The notes under the pieces were generated by a model. That model made no database searches. It was not told where the DNA came from and saw only the letters and a program-made list of their open reading frames with translations. This document shows, piece after piece, positions 24,174 to 33,576 of a stretch of DNA of 64,000 bases. Numbering within the stretch: position 1 is the stretch's first letter; each line of letters starts with the position of its first letter. Both the position numbers and the translations under genes were made by a program. The DNA is from Chitinophaga sp. (lineage in GTDB: Bacteria; Bacteroidota; Bacteroidia; Chitinophagales; Chitinophagaceae), in assembly GCF_017745275.1 (NCBI RefSeq), contig NZ_JAGHZS010000002.1, forward strand, positions 855,859 through 919,858, given 5' to 3'.

Positions 24174-25934
24174 TTACGCACTTTCCTGGTGCCGCCACAA
24201 TTCCTGGAAAGCAGGACTGTGTTGGCGGAGATAAGCAAAGTTACCTTCCGCTATAATGTTACCCTGGTGTAGTACATAGATATAGTCGAACTGGGGCAGC
24301 AGGTGCAACCGGTGCATCGCAGAAATGATGGCCTTATCTTCAAAAGCCTGGAACATTTTGTCGTAGATCATCGCTTCCGTTTTAGGATCTACACTGCTGG
24401 TGGGTTCATCGAGGAGTATTACCTGGCTGTCGCGGGCTGCCAGGATACCACGTGCCAGCGCCAGCCGCTGTTTTTGTCCGCCGGAAAGGTTCACCCCTTT
24501 TTCCCGGATATCGGCAGCCAGTCCTTCTGGTAATTGGGCTACCACTTCCGAAAAATGCGCACTTTCACATACGGACATTACTTCATCGGAGGAGAAGGGG
24601 AGGCCCAAAGTAATGTTGTATTCAATGGTGTTCTCAAAAATTTCCGGTTCCTGTGGAAACAAGGTCACGCTTTCGTTCAGGGAAGCTAACGGTAACGGTA
24701 CTCCGTCCACCTGCAAGGAGGTGGTGGCCGACGGTTCATACAATCCTCTCAGAATCGCCAGCAAAGTGCTTTTCCCGCTACCGCTGGCGCCTATCAGTGC
24801 AATCTTCTTTCCTTTTTCGATCAGTAGTTGCAGGTGATGTAAACTGTGAGGACCTTCCACCGCCTCATCTTCGGCTACATGGGAAAAGCTCAGTTCGCGG
24901 ATGCTGATTTGCTGCCAGTGTGCCGGCAGTTCCGGCGCGGTGTCAGGACGGTGATGCGCCTTATAAGCGTCACTGATATTGGAGGCGGTTTCTACAGCCG
25001 TATTGAATTGCACCACATCGGTATATTGCCATGCGGCATCCTGGAACACGCTGGTGAACTGGTTTACATAGCCCAGTAACATCACCAGGCCTGCTACCTG
25101 GAACATTTCTCCCGGCACCCAATGCTGGAAAATATATCCCAGGGCAATTACACAGTAGATCAGCGCAATCACCATTTCCGCTGCAAACCATTTCCATTCA
25201 TTGATCAGCGTATTTTTCCGAAAGGGAGGCCATATGCGCTGTACTTTCGCCAGCAGCCCGTTTTCCATACTCTTCTCCAGGCGTAGCGTGATCACCGTCA
25301 TGATGTTGGAAAGGCTGTCGAACAACGTGGCAGATACCACGTGTTCCTGCTCATTCACTTCATCCAGTGTTTTGATAAACGGACCGTCGAAATATAGCAA
25401 CAGCCACATACACAATACACCCATCGCAATACCAATGCTACCGTACAACGGAGAAAAGTATAACATGGCGGTCACGGAAAATAGCAGCTTACAAAGGGCG
25501 TGCATGTACATAAATCCATGCTCAAAAAAATCTTTCAGCGACTCATGCGCTTTCCGGATCCGGTTAATCACTGCACCGCTATGGTTATCCTGGTGCCATT
25601 TTACAGGTAAATGAAGTGCCTGGTGATATCGCTCCTGGAGGAAGTTGCGGCTAAGATTAAAGGCCAGTTGACGCTCCATGATCCTGGCCGGACCATGAAG
25701 GCACCATTCTCCGAATTTGATGGCCAGGTATCCGCCCACGTATAGCAGTGCATAACGGGGGAGGTTAGCAGTATCCTGTTGTACTTTGCCAATAAACCAG
25801 CCAAACAGCATGGGGGCCAGCGAGAAAACGATATTCGCCAGGAAAAATAAAGTATAGATCAGCAGGTACTTTTTACGCTGATGCCTGGCGTACCTCCAGG
25901 CTGTTTTTAGTAGAGAAATATATGGGTTAGACAT
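24174..25934 (-). CDS. ABC transporter, fused permease and ATPase
   Basis: 586 residues, a half-transporter of the exporter type. A six-helix membrane domain (about 20-310) is followed by a nucleotide-binding domain (about 345-580). The latter has Walker A GASGSGKST, Q-loop LFPQEP, signature LSGGQKQRLALARG, Walker B VILLDEPTSSVD and a switch His in ISAMHRLHLL. It probably works as a homodimer exporting lipids, peptides or drugs; substrate is unknown. Divergent from the DUF4251 gene. Confidence 0.9.
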   Translation of the reverse strand: MSNPYISLLKTAWRYARHQRKKYLLIYTLFFLANIVFSLAPMLFGWFIGKVQQDTANLPRYALLYVGGYLAIKFGEWCLHGPARIMERQLAFNLSRNFLQERYHQALHLPVKWHQDNHSGAVINRIRKAHESLKDFFEHGFMYMHALCKLLFSVTAMLYFSPLYGSIGIAMGVLCMWLLLYFDGPFIKTLDEVNEQEHVVSATLFDSLSNIMTVITLRLEKSMENGLLAKVQRIWPPFRKNTLINEWKWFAAEMVIALIYCVIALGYIFQHWVPGEMFQVAGLVMLLGYVNQFTSVFQDAAWQYTDVVQFNTAVETASNISDAYKAHHRPDTAPELPAHWQQISIRELSFSHVAEDEAVEGPHSLHHLQLLIEKGKKIALIGASGSGKSTLLAILRGLYEPSATTSLQVDGVPLPLASLNESVTLFPQEPEIFENTIEYNITLGLPFSSDEVMSVCESAHFSEVVAQLPEGLAADIREKGVNLSGGQKQRLALARGILAARDSQVILLDEPTSSVDPKTEAMIYDKMFQAFEDKAIISAMHRLHLLPQFDYIYVLHQGNIIAEGNFAYLRQHSPAFQELWRHQESA

Positions 25935-26053
25935 GATTCCGTTTTAATCATCTCTTAAAATTAAGTTATTTAACAGGAAGCCCGGCAAACAAAAAATGAC
26001 GAACGGCTGTTATGGTACGATATTGGCATATGCTCATCGTTAAATCTTACCAT

Positions 26054-26572
26054 ATGAAAAGGTTCTTAGTTTTAAAAACATGCCTGCTTTTTGCAATGGC
26101 CCTTACCGTTACCACCAGTCTTTTTGCGCAGCAAACCAAGGCGCAGAAAAAAGCCGAAAAAATAGCGCAGATTAAATCATTGATTGACGCGCAAAACTAT
26201 GTATTCGTGGCGCAGAATGCCTTCCCAATGGGTGGCCGCATGCGAAATATCACACCCGATTACAATTTGACAGTTGCTACCGACTCCGTTGTTAGCTACC
26301 TGCCGTTTTTTGGTCGCGCTTACACTGCAGATTTCGGTGCTACCAAATCGCCGCTGGATTTCAAAACCAAATCCTTCGATTATACCGCGAAGCCAGGTAA
26401 AAAAGATGGCTGGATAATTACTATTAAGCCTAAAGACAACAAAGGGGTGCAGTCCATGAATTTAACCGTTTCCAGTGAAGGCTATGCGTCTTTGCAGGTA
26501 ACCAGCAATGATAGATCTGCGATGAGTTTTAATGGATATGTGACAGAGCGGAAAGTGAAGAAAAGTAAATGA
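26054..26572 (+). CDS. DUF4251 family secreted protein
   Basis: 172 residues. The signal peptide runs from MKRFLVLKTCLLFAMALTVT to a cleavage near LFAQQ. A DUF4251 domain follows, with IKSLIDAQNYVFVAQNAFPMGG, YLPFFGRAYTADFG, LDFKTKSFDYTAKPGKKDGW and SMNLTVSSEGYASLQV. The family is restricted mainly to Bacteroidota, is periplasmic, and has no known activity. The frame is open from 26012, but the ATG at 26054 begins the signal peptide. Its stop overlaps the start of a long palindrome. Confidence 0.85.
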   Translation: MKRFLVLKTCLLFAMALTVTTSLFAQQTKAQKKAEKIAQIKSLIDAQNYVFVAQNAFPMGGRMRNITPDYNLTVATDSVVSYLPFFGRAYTADFGATKSPLDFKTKSFDYTAKPGKKDGWIITIKPKDNKGVQSMNLTVSSEGYASLQVTSNDRSAMSFNGYVTERKVKKSK

Positions 26573-26706
26573 TAAAGCAGAAAGCTGAAAGCATAAAGCA
26601 CAAAGCTATTGGAGCGATTGATATAAGCGGGTATTAAATTACTCATACGCTTATATCAATCGCTCCAATAGCTTTGTGCTTTATGCTTTCAGCTTTCTGC
26701 TTTATC
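26571..26706. repeat. Long inverted repeat between convergent genes (AAAGCTATT..AGCG family)
   Basis: A nearly perfect 136-base palindrome. The arms carry AAAGCAGAAAGCTG, AAAGCATAAAGC, AAAGCTATTGG and AGCGATTGATATAAGCG, mirrored on the right. It starts within the DUF4251 stop and supplies the last codons of the GNAT gene. It may act as a two-way terminator but has no poly-T tract. Confidence 0.8.
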
Positions 26707-27171
26707 CAGCTCCTTTACCATTTCATAGTTCACCAGCCCCACTTCTCCCAACTGTACCTCCTGCATTTTTACCACACGGAATCCTTGCTTTTCGAAAAAA
26801 GGTTTTGCGGTAATACTCACATAAGCGGTGAGAGAGGATAGTCCTAATGCCGCGGCCTTATTATAAATCTGTTGTATAAGCAGGGTAGCAATGCCTTGTC
26901 CCTGGAAGTCTTTGTGTACAAACATCATATCCAGTTCCCCGTCCGCTTCCACGGAGGCAAAGCCGGTAATGGTGTCGTTTGCGGTAACTGCCACATAAAA
27001 ATATTGTTCTTTAATTTTTTTTTCGAGAGAAGTGGTTCTTTCTCCTGTGGCCGCCCAGGCGCTGACTTGTGCGGGATTATAATGTTGGCTGTTAACATTC
27101 ATAATGGTGCCCTGGTACAGGTTTTTCAGTGCGGGGATATCCTGCAGGGTTGCTTTCCGTATTTGCATCAA
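26689..27171 (-). CDS. GNAT-family N-acetyltransferase
   Basis: 160 residues. The acetyl-CoA-binding motif A is VHKDFQGQGIATLLIQQIYNKA (about residues 88-109; Q/RxxGxG/A pattern FQGQGIA), with the preceding strand ELDMMFV and the C-terminal FFEKQGFRVV. It transfers an acetyl group to an unknown small molecule or protein. The last residues (DKAES) are encoded inside the palindrome at 26571-26706. Confidence 0.88.
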   Translation of the reverse strand: MMQIRKATLQDIPALKNLYQGTIMNVNSQHYNPAQVSAWAATGERTTSLEKKIKEQYFYVAVTANDTITGFASVEADGELDMMFVHKDFQGQGIATLLIQQIYNKAAALGLSSLTAYVSITAKPFFEKQGFRVVKMQEVQLGEVGLVNYEMVKELDKAES

Positions 27172-27227
27172 TGATGTTTTAATGCAAGGATAACGTTAAT
27201 TTAGTGACCTGTTAAATTTTTTTCCAA

Positions 27228-27848
27228 ATGGATAACCATACAAAAATTACCACCTTATTCCTGGACATCGGGGGAGTATTACTGACGAATGGCTGGGACA
27301 GGGCTGCCCGCAAACTGGCGATTCAAACTTATGGTCTGGATGCCGTGGAGATGGAAGAACGGCACCACCTTACTTTTGATACCTATGAAGAAGGTAAGCT
27401 GACCCTGGATGAATACCTGAACCGGGTGGTATTTTATGAAGACCGCTCCTTTACGCGCCAGGAGTTCCGCGACTTTATGTTTGCGCAAACGGCGCCCTAC
27501 CCGGAAATGCTGGAACTGGTAGCAAAGCTGAAAGCAAAGTACAAATTAAAAATTGCGATCGTTAATAATGAGGGCCGGGAACTGAATGAGCACCGGATCA
27601 GGCATTTTAATATCAGCAGCTTTGTTGACTTTTATATTTCTTCCTGCTTTGTACATTTCCGCAAGCCTGACGCAGATATTTATAGGATAGCGCTGGATAT
27701 TGCGCAGGTAAGGCCGGAAGAGGTGGTGTACCTGGAAGACCGGTCTATGTTTGTAGACGTGGCAAATGGCCTGGGCATTAATGGCGTTTGCCATACCGAT
27801 TATGAAAGCACCGTAAAACAACTGGCTGCTTTCGGGCTTGTACTGTAA
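27228..27848 (+). CDS. HAD-family phosphatase (YihX-like)
   Basis: 206 residues. Motif I FLDIGGVLLTN carries the nucleophile Asp with Gly at +2 (DxGxV, as in YihX-type members). Motif II is IAIVNNEG, the motif III lysine is in FRKPDADIY, and motif IV VVYLEDRS supplies the metal ligand. A helical cap lies at about residues 20-90. A sugar-phosphate phosphatase role is typical of the branch. It is followed by a strong terminator. Confidence 0.88.
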   Translation: MDNHTKITTLFLDIGGVLLTNGWDRAARKLAIQTYGLDAVEMEERHHLTFDTYEEGKLTLDEYLNRVVFYEDRSFTRQEFRDFMFAQTAPYPEMLELVAKLKAKYKLKIAIVNNEGRELNEHRIRHFNISSFVDFYISSCFVHFRKPDADIYRIALDIAQVRPEEVVYLEDRSMFVDVANGLGINGVCHTDYESTVKQLAAFGLVL

Positions 27849-27858
27849 TAGATAAAAT

Positions 27859-27912
27859 AGAAGAGAAATGTAAAAACGACGTTTAATCGTTCAATACATT
27901 TCTCTTCTTTTT
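27859..27912 (+). terminator. Rho-independent terminator of the HAD gene
   Basis: AGAAGAGAAATGTA (27859-27872) and TACATTTCTCTTCT (27895-27908) form a perfect 14-bp stem followed by T's. The remaining bases to 28179 are AT-rich and show only a low-complexity Lys-rich frame that I do not accept as a gene. Confidence 0.75.
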
Positions 27913-28179
27913 AAATAAAATTAAAAATAACTTCTTCTTCTTTCCGTCCCACTTATTTACCGTTGGTGTAATTTTTTGACCCCTGCTACCAACTTTGTTA
28001 TAATTAATTTCTATTTTGTCGGCTCGTTTGAAAATTAGCATAGTTCCACGTTTTAGCGTAGTTGATAATTTAAATTTCATTAACATTTGGGATAACAGAT
28101 ATAAAGAAACAGATGCAGATGGCCGTTAAGCTAAATGCATTTAGCAATCAATGTAAACTTTTTAAAAAAATCCAGATCT

Positions 28180-30039
28180 ATGCTTAGATGGAACAAGTTC
28201 CGTCCAAAGTTGAAACAGTTAAGTGTGTACGACCGGAGAACTTTGGTATTGATTTTAAGTATTGGCAGTTGTCAGCAGATGATGGCCCAAAACAAACTGC
28301 CATTAACAGATTTATCTGCATTCGCACAACCCGGCGCTAATTGGCGTATAGCCGGTGGCGTTAAAGCAGACCTGCAACAGAACAATGTACTGCAAACCAC
28401 TGCAGGCATCGGTATCCTGGTAAATTTACCAGAGAAAAATACCCACGGCAAAGACCTTTTCAGCTCATTACAGCATGGTGACCTGGACCTGGAACTCGAC
28501 TACCTCATGGCCAAAGGTTCCAATTCCGGTATATACCTGCAGGGAAGATATGAAATCCAGTTGCTCGATAGCTGGGGCACCACCAGCCCAAGCGCCTCCG
28601 ACAACGGTGGTATCTATCAACGTTGGGACGACAGCAAACCATCCGGCCAGCAAGGCTATGATGGCCATGCGCCCCGCCAGAATGTAAGTCGCGCTCCCGG
28701 CTTATGGCAACACATGAAAATCGCTTTCCAGGCACCCCGCTTTGATGCTGCCGGCAACAAAATTGCCGATGCCGTTATCTTAAAGCTGGAACTGAATGGT
28801 GTCACCATCCAGGAAAATGTAGTACTGTCGGGCCCCACCCGCGGCGCCATAGAGAATAATGAAGTTGCTTCCGGACCGCTCCGCATACAAGGTGATCACG
28901 GCACCGTGGCCTTCAGAAACATCGTTATCAATAACTACAGTGCACCGAAGCCAACGTTGCACGACGTGAAATACAGCGTATATAAAGGCCAGTTCGATAA
29001 GCAACCCGACTTTGCTACGCTGAAACCTGTTGCCACCGGCACCGCCACGCAATTAACGCCTAACATCACCGGTCTGCCGGACAATGAGTTCCTGGTGCGT
29101 TATACTGCTACACTCTCTGTAAAAGCAGCTGGTAACTACCATTTCAACCTGCATACTTCCGGTGGTCCGGGTATGCTGAAAATAAACAACCAGGCGGTGA
29201 TCAATCCACGTGGCTGGGATGGTAACGGCAACATAGAACTGGCCGCCGGCGATTACCCGGTAGAAGTGCTGTATGCCAAAAACACTGATTGGGCTAAAGC
29301 TTCGCTCACCTTATCCGTGAAAGAAGCCAATATCCGTGAATTTGTGATCAGCGACCTGAATGTGCCGGCAGATGATCCTACCGACCCAATCCTGGTGACT
29401 GCAAACGAAAACACCGTATTGCGCAGCTTTATGGATGTTCGTGGCGGCAAACGGGTGGTACACGCCATTTCTGTAGGTAGCCCTGCCAAGGTGCATTACA
29501 CCTATGACATGGACAACGGTTTACCAATGCAGGTATGGCGCGGCGAATTCCTGAATACCACTCCCATGTGGCACGATCGTGGCGATGGTTCTTCCCGCCC
29601 AATGGGTACCGTACAGGTGCTGACTAATCAGCCGGCACTGGCTATTGCAAAGCTGGCCAACAAAGATGCTGCCTGGAGTACAGATACGGCCGGCACCAGC
29701 TTCCGTCCAACCGGTTATGCACTGGATGAAAGCGGAAAGCCCACTTTCCACTATAACGTATACGGTACTGCCGTTACTGATGATATCAGCGTGCTGCCGG
29801 AAAACCAGGGTATTCATCGTACTGTTACAGTGCAACAACCTGCCGCAGATCTCTATCTCCGTATAGCCGTTGGAGATAGCATAGAGCAGTTGTCTCCCGG
29901 CCTGTATGTGATCGGTGATAAATCTTATTATGTGAAGATGGACGATGCCAAAGCAACTCCTATCATCCGCAACCAGAACGGACGCGCAGAACTGATTGTG
30001 CCGGTACAGGCGAAAACAGGCTATGCGGTTATCTTCTAA
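28180..30039 (+). CDS. Secreted DUF1080 (3-keto-disaccharide hydrolase-like) plus PA14 protein
   Basis: About 619 residues from the ATG at 28180. The export signal ends near LVLILSIGSCQQMMAQ (possible lipobox IGSC). The DUF1080 lectin-like/hydrolase domain (about 45-270) has DLELDYLMAKGSNSGIYLQGRYEIQLLDSWG and GPLRIQGDHGTVAFRNIVI. A PA14 carbohydrate-binding domain (about 275-385; LVRYTATLSVKAAGNYHFNLHTSGGPGMLKI) and a C-terminal beta domain follow. DUF1080 members cleave 3-keto-glycosides. The next gene is a PQQ-type dehydrogenase with cytochrome c, so a 3-oxidation pathway for sugars is plausible (inference). Confidence 0.85.
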   Translation: MLRWNKFRPKLKQLSVYDRRTLVLILSIGSCQQMMAQNKLPLTDLSAFAQPGANWRIAGGVKADLQQNNVLQTTAGIGILVNLPEKNTHGKDLFSSLQHGDLDLELDYLMAKGSNSGIYLQGRYEIQLLDSWGTTSPSASDNGGIYQRWDDSKPSGQQGYDGHAPRQNVSRAPGLWQHMKIAFQAPRFDAAGNKIADAVILKLELNGVTIQENVVLSGPTRGAIENNEVASGPLRIQGDHGTVAFRNIVINNYSAPKPTLHDVKYSVYKGQFDKQPDFATLKPVATGTATQLTPNITGLPDNEFLVRYTATLSVKAAGNYHFNLHTSGGPGMLKINNQAVINPRGWDGNGNIELAAGDYPVEVLYAKNTDWAKASLTLSVKEANIREFVISDLNVPADDPTDPILVTANENTVLRSFMDVRGGKRVVHAISVGSPAKVHYTYDMDNGLPMQVWRGEFLNTTPMWHDRGDGSSRPMGTVQVLTNQPALAIAKLANKDAAWSTDTAGTSFRPTGYALDESGKPTFHYNVYGTAVTDDISVLPENQGIHRTVTVQQPAADLYLRIAVGDSIEQLSPGLYVIGDKSYYVKMDDAKATPIIRNQNGRAELIVPVQAKTGYAVIF

Positions 30040-30060
30040 GCAGCAATACTCATGACTATT

Positions 30061-32004
30061 ATGAAACTGAATTATAAAAGAATTACAGCAGGAATAGCCG
30101 CCGGTATGTTCCTGATGACCACCACCATCACCGCCGTAAAGGCACAGGAATCTCCCAAGGAAGAGGACTTTTTCCGCATTGCGCGCATCAGTTCACCCGA
30201 AGGAACCCTGCTGGAAGTAGGTGGCTTATGCACCCTCCCGAACGGCGACCTGGGCGTAGCTACCCGCCGCGGTGATATCTTTATTGTAGAGAATCCTGCC
30301 AGCAGCAAACCTTACTTCAGAAAAGTTGCTTCAGGGCTGCATGAAGTACTGGGACTGGCGTATAAAAACGGTTCTCTTTATTGCGCTCAGCGCGGTGAAC
30401 TCACCAAAATGACCGATACCAACATGGACGGTAAAATGGACCTGTTCGAAACCGTATATTCATGGCCGTTATCCGGTCACTATCATGAATATAGCTTTGG
30501 CCCCGTATTGGGCACCGATGGTTCTTTCTTCGTATCCGGTAACGTTGCTTTCGGTGATGAAGAATGGTGGCGTGGTGAAAGCCGTGTTCCCTGGAGAGGC
30601 TGGATGATGCACATCACAGAAGATGGTAAAATGGAACCATGGGCTACCGGTTTCCGCTCTCCCTGCGGCCTCGGTATGATCGATGGAGAATTGTTTTATA
30701 CTGAAAACCAGGGCGACTGGATGGGATCCGGCGGACTCACCCACGTGAAGAAAGGTAGCTTCGTAGGTCACCCTGCAGGCTTACGCTGGACAGGGCTGCC
30801 CAATTCCCCGGTAAAACTTACTACCGAAGAACTGTATAGCAAAGTAGATCCCCGCTTCCGCAGAGATGCCAATGGCAATGCCATCAAACCGGAAAACGTG
30901 GAAAACGAAAAGTTTGTGACGCTGTTCGACATGAAGAAATACTTCCCTGAAGTACAGCTTCCTGCAGTATGGTTGCCCCACGGCGTATTAGGTATTTCCA
31001 ACTCACAGATCACTACTATTCCGGAAGGAGCCTTTGGTCCGTTCACCAAACAAATACTGATCGGCGACCAGGGACAAAGTAAAATTATGCGCGTATTCCT
31101 GGAGAAAGTGAAAGGCGAATACCAGGGCGCTGCCTGGGATTTCAGAAGTGGCTTCCAGTCGGGCGTACTGCGCCTGGCATGGGGAAAGGATGGTTCCCTC
31201 TTTGTAGGTGAAACCAACCGCGGATGGGGTTCTGCCGGTGATGCCAACCAGGGCCTGCAACGCCTCGTTTGGAACAACCGTGTGCCTTTCGAAATGAGAA
31301 CTGTAAGTGCAATGCCCGACGGCTTTGAAATTACTTTCACACAGCCGGTAGATAAAAAATATGCAGAAGATATTGCTTCTTACAATGTAGAAAGCTTCAT
31401 CTATAAATATCATCCGGTATATGGCAGTCCTACAGTAAACACCGAGAAACTCAACATCAAAGGTGTACAGGTATCTCCTGATGGGATGAAAGTTCGCCTC
31501 GTAATTGATGGCCTGCGCCAGTACTACATCCACAAACTGAGCCTGAATGGCATCCGCACTACGGAGCATGCTTATTCACTGGTTCACCCGGACGTATACT
31601 ATACGCTGAACAACATTCCCGACGGCGACAAGCTCCCGGTTGCTGCACTGAGCACTAAAAACTCTGCTGCAAAACCTGCTACCACTGCTACCAAAGTAGC
31701 AGATGCCAAAGCTGCATCTACGGCACCGGTACCAGCCGCTGCTAAGCCGCTGACCTACGAACAGGTAAAACCTTTACTGAACAAATACACCTGTTCTTCC
31801 TGCCACAATCCTGATAAAAAGCAGGTAGGTCCTGGCTTCAAAGATGTAGCTAAAAGAAATTATTCCGTAGCAAAAATATTATCGCTGATCAAAAATCCTA
31901 AGCCGGAAAACTGGCCTGGCTATGCAACGCCAATGCCGCCTTTCCCGCAGGTACCACAAGCTGATGCGGTGAAGATTGCAACGTGGATTAATTCATTGAA
32001 GTAA
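30061..32004 (+). CDS. Periplasmic PQQ-type sugar dehydrogenase-like beta-propeller with C-terminal cytochrome c
   Basis: 647 residues. The signal peptide (ITAGIAAGMFLMTTTITAVKAQ) is followed by a six-bladed propeller (about 30-420) with GDLGVATRRGDIFIVE, GLAYKNGSLYCAQRGELTKMTD, WATGFRSPCGLG and QILIGDQGQSKIMRV. A Ala/Thr-rich linker leads to a cytochrome c domain (about 560-645) with the heme motif CSSCH and the Met-ligand region MPPFPQVP. It oxidises a sugar and passes electrons to its own heme. Gap to the DUF1080 gene is 21 bases, so it is in one operon. Confidence 0.87.
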   Translation: MKLNYKRITAGIAAGMFLMTTTITAVKAQESPKEEDFFRIARISSPEGTLLEVGGLCTLPNGDLGVATRRGDIFIVENPASSKPYFRKVASGLHEVLGLAYKNGSLYCAQRGELTKMTDTNMDGKMDLFETVYSWPLSGHYHEYSFGPVLGTDGSFFVSGNVAFGDEEWWRGESRVPWRGWMMHITEDGKMEPWATGFRSPCGLGMIDGELFYTENQGDWMGSGGLTHVKKGSFVGHPAGLRWTGLPNSPVKLTTEELYSKVDPRFRRDANGNAIKPENVENEKFVTLFDMKKYFPEVQLPAVWLPHGVLGISNSQITTIPEGAFGPFTKQILIGDQGQSKIMRVFLEKVKGEYQGAAWDFRSGFQSGVLRLAWGKDGSLFVGETNRGWGSAGDANQGLQRLVWNNRVPFEMRTVSAMPDGFEITFTQPVDKKYAEDIASYNVESFIYKYHPVYGSPTVNTEKLNIKGVQVSPDGMKVRLVIDGLRQYYIHKLSLNGIRTTEHAYSLVHPDVYYTLNNIPDGDKLPVAALSTKNSAAKPATTATKVADAKAASTAPVPAAAKPLTYEQVKPLLNKYTCSSCHNPDKKQVGPGFKDVAKRNYSVAKILSLIKNPKPENWPGYATPMPPFPQVPQADAVKIATWINSLK

Positions 32005-32129
32005 GCAGAAAGCAGAAAGCTTAAAGCAAAAAGCTATTGAAGCGAATGATAAACGCAAATGAGTAATTACGATACTCGCGTTTATCATTCGCTTCAATAG
32101 CTTTTTGCTTTAAGCTTTCTGCTTTCTGC
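32005..32129. repeat. Long inverted repeat between convergent genes
   Basis: A near-perfect 125-base palindrome. It begins directly after the upstream TAA and ends on the first base of the pepP stop. The arms read GCAGAAAGCAGAAAGC, TTAAAGCAAAAAGC, TATTGAAGCGAATGATAAACGC, mirrored after a short loop. Confidence 0.8.
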
Positions 32130-33385
32130 TAGTTCATCAACTCCTCTATTTCCTCCGCTTCCTTCGGAATATCTTCCATCAGATCTTCACAGCCGTTGAT
32201 GGTAACCAGCAGGTTGTTTTCTATCCTGATACCAATCCCTTCTTCTGCATTGTAAATACCAGGTTCGTTGGTGATGACGGCGCCCACCGGCAGCGGTTCA
32301 TGGAACCAGGCGGGGTCATGAACATCGAGGCCAATGAAATGGGATACGTTGTGATAGCTGTATTTCTGCAGGTAGAAGGCCTCACCGTTGCGACGGATAT
32401 CATTGGGCGTACATAAGCCCAGCTGGCAGAGTGCTTCCAGTATCAGTTCATTTGATGCCTGCCATACCTCTTTCATGGCGATGCCGGCGCGTACCTGTTG
32501 CCGCACCTGGTGATGTACATGTAATACAGCATCGTAGTACGCGCGTTGGCGCGCAGTATAACGACCATTCACGGGAATGGTGCGGGTTAGGTCTGCATTG
32601 TAAAGATCCTGGCTGGCAGCGGCATCTATGAGTACCAGGTCACCGTCTTTTCCCGCAGTTTCATTGGCCCGGTAATGAAGAATACAGGTATCTGCCCCAA
32701 AAGCTACAATGGGTTCATAACCGGCCCAGGTAGTATGGTGTTGCATATATTCATGGATCATTTCGGCGGCTACCTGGTAGCCGGTTTTCCCAGGCTTTAT
32801 AAATTTTAATAAGCGACGGAAGCCAGCGCCGCTTACTTTACAAGCCTGGCGCATCAGGGCAATTTCTTCCGGCGTTTTGGACATGCGCTGCCTGCCCAGC
32901 AAGGGATATAAGCGGTCGTATTCATGCAGGGGAAATTTACGCCTGCAGTCCAGCAGGAGCCGGTCTTCGCGTGTTTGCGTTTCATTTTCAGAACGGGCAT
33001 GTTCGTTGGAATAAAGGAAAATACGGCGACAAAGCGGGATCACTTTTTTCATGATCACGTCGTATTCATCCGTGAAGAATACAGTATCGATACCGGATAT
33101 TTTGGTAGCAGCGGCTTTGTCGAGGCGGTGTCCCAGCCATTTCACATATAACTGATCCGTGCGCCGGATAAACAATATTTCCCGCAGGGAAGGCTCCGGG
33201 TGCTGCGGACAAAGTACCAGCATGGCATCATCTTCTTTGATGCCAGTGAGATAGTAGAGATTTGAATTTGGAACGTACCGCATGGTGCCATCTTCATTGG
33301 TAGGCATAATATCGTTGGCCGTCAGGATGGCTACGGCATCTGGCGGAAGCTGGCTAACCAGTCTTTGGCGCTGGGTGGAAAACAT
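32129..33385 (-). CDS. pepP: Xaa-Pro aminopeptidase (aminopeptidase P, M24B)
   Basis: 418 residues. An N-terminal creatinase-like domain (about 10-150) is followed by a pita-bread metallopeptidase fold. The metal ligands are visible in LVLIDAAASQDLYNADLTRTIPVNG (two Asp), in HFIGLDVHD (His) and in the Glu residues of VITNEPGIYN and IRIENNLLVT. It removes the N-terminal residue before proline. The frame extends to 33412, but the -7 box at 33410-33417 makes the ATG at 33385 the real start. The N-terminal motif YLTGIKEDDAML is also typical. Confidence 0.9.
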   Translation of the reverse strand: MFSTQRQRLVSQLPPDAVAILTANDIMPTNEDGTMRYVPNSNLYYLTGIKEDDAMLVLCPQHPEPSLREILFIRRTDQLYVKWLGHRLDKAAATKISGIDTVFFTDEYDVIMKKVIPLCRRIFLYSNEHARSENETQTREDRLLLDCRRKFPLHEYDRLYPLLGRQRMSKTPEEIALMRQACKVSGAGFRRLLKFIKPGKTGYQVAAEMIHEYMQHHTTWAGYEPIVAFGADTCILHYRANETAGKDGDLVLIDAAASQDLYNADLTRTIPVNGRYTARQRAYYDAVLHVHHQVRQQVRAGIAMKEVWQASNELILEALCQLGLCTPNDIRRNGEAFYLQKYSYHNVSHFIGLDVHDPAWFHEPLPVGAVITNEPGIYNAEEGIGIRIENNLLVTINGCEDLMEDIPKEAEEIEELMN

Positions 33386-33409
33386 AGACGATGTGCTTTT
33401 GTTGCACAA

Positions 33410-33417
33410 CAAACTTA
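33410..33417 (-). promoter_or_regulatory. -7 element of the aminopeptidase P gene (TAAGTTTG)
   Basis: Exact TAnnTTTG match on the minus strand, 24 bases upstream of the ATG at 33385. Confidence 0.55.
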
Positions 33418-33460
33418 AGAGGAGTGGAGAAGGAAGTTGGTGTAAAAACGCGACAGAATT

Positions 33461-33576
33461 TAGGAGAGCAGAAAGCAGAAAGCAAAAAGCTATTTTAGCG
33501 AATGACTAATGCGGTTACTTCTATATGCTTTGTTCATTCGCTAAAATAGCTTTCTGCTTTCTGCTTTCTGCTCTCC
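33461..33576. repeat. Long inverted repeat that overlaps the 3' end of an AraC gene
   Basis: A 116-base palindrome: AGGAGAGCAGAAAGCAG, AAAGCAAAAAGC, TATTTTAGCGAATGA on the left are mirrored on the right around a short loop (ATGCGGTTACTTCTATATGC). Both strands can encode a RRAESRKQKAILAN-type peptide in this element. The last 19 or so codons of the gene at 33521 are inside it. Confidence 0.8.

Noticed and set aside
27883..28086. 67-codon minus-strand frame rich in Lys
   Set aside because: Low-complexity AT-rich DNA overlapping the terminator of the HAD gene; no promoter or family pattern.
33282..33509. 75-codon plus-strand frame ending RRAESRKQKAILAND
   Set aside because: Antisense to the aminopeptidase gene; its end is the palindrome read from the other strand.
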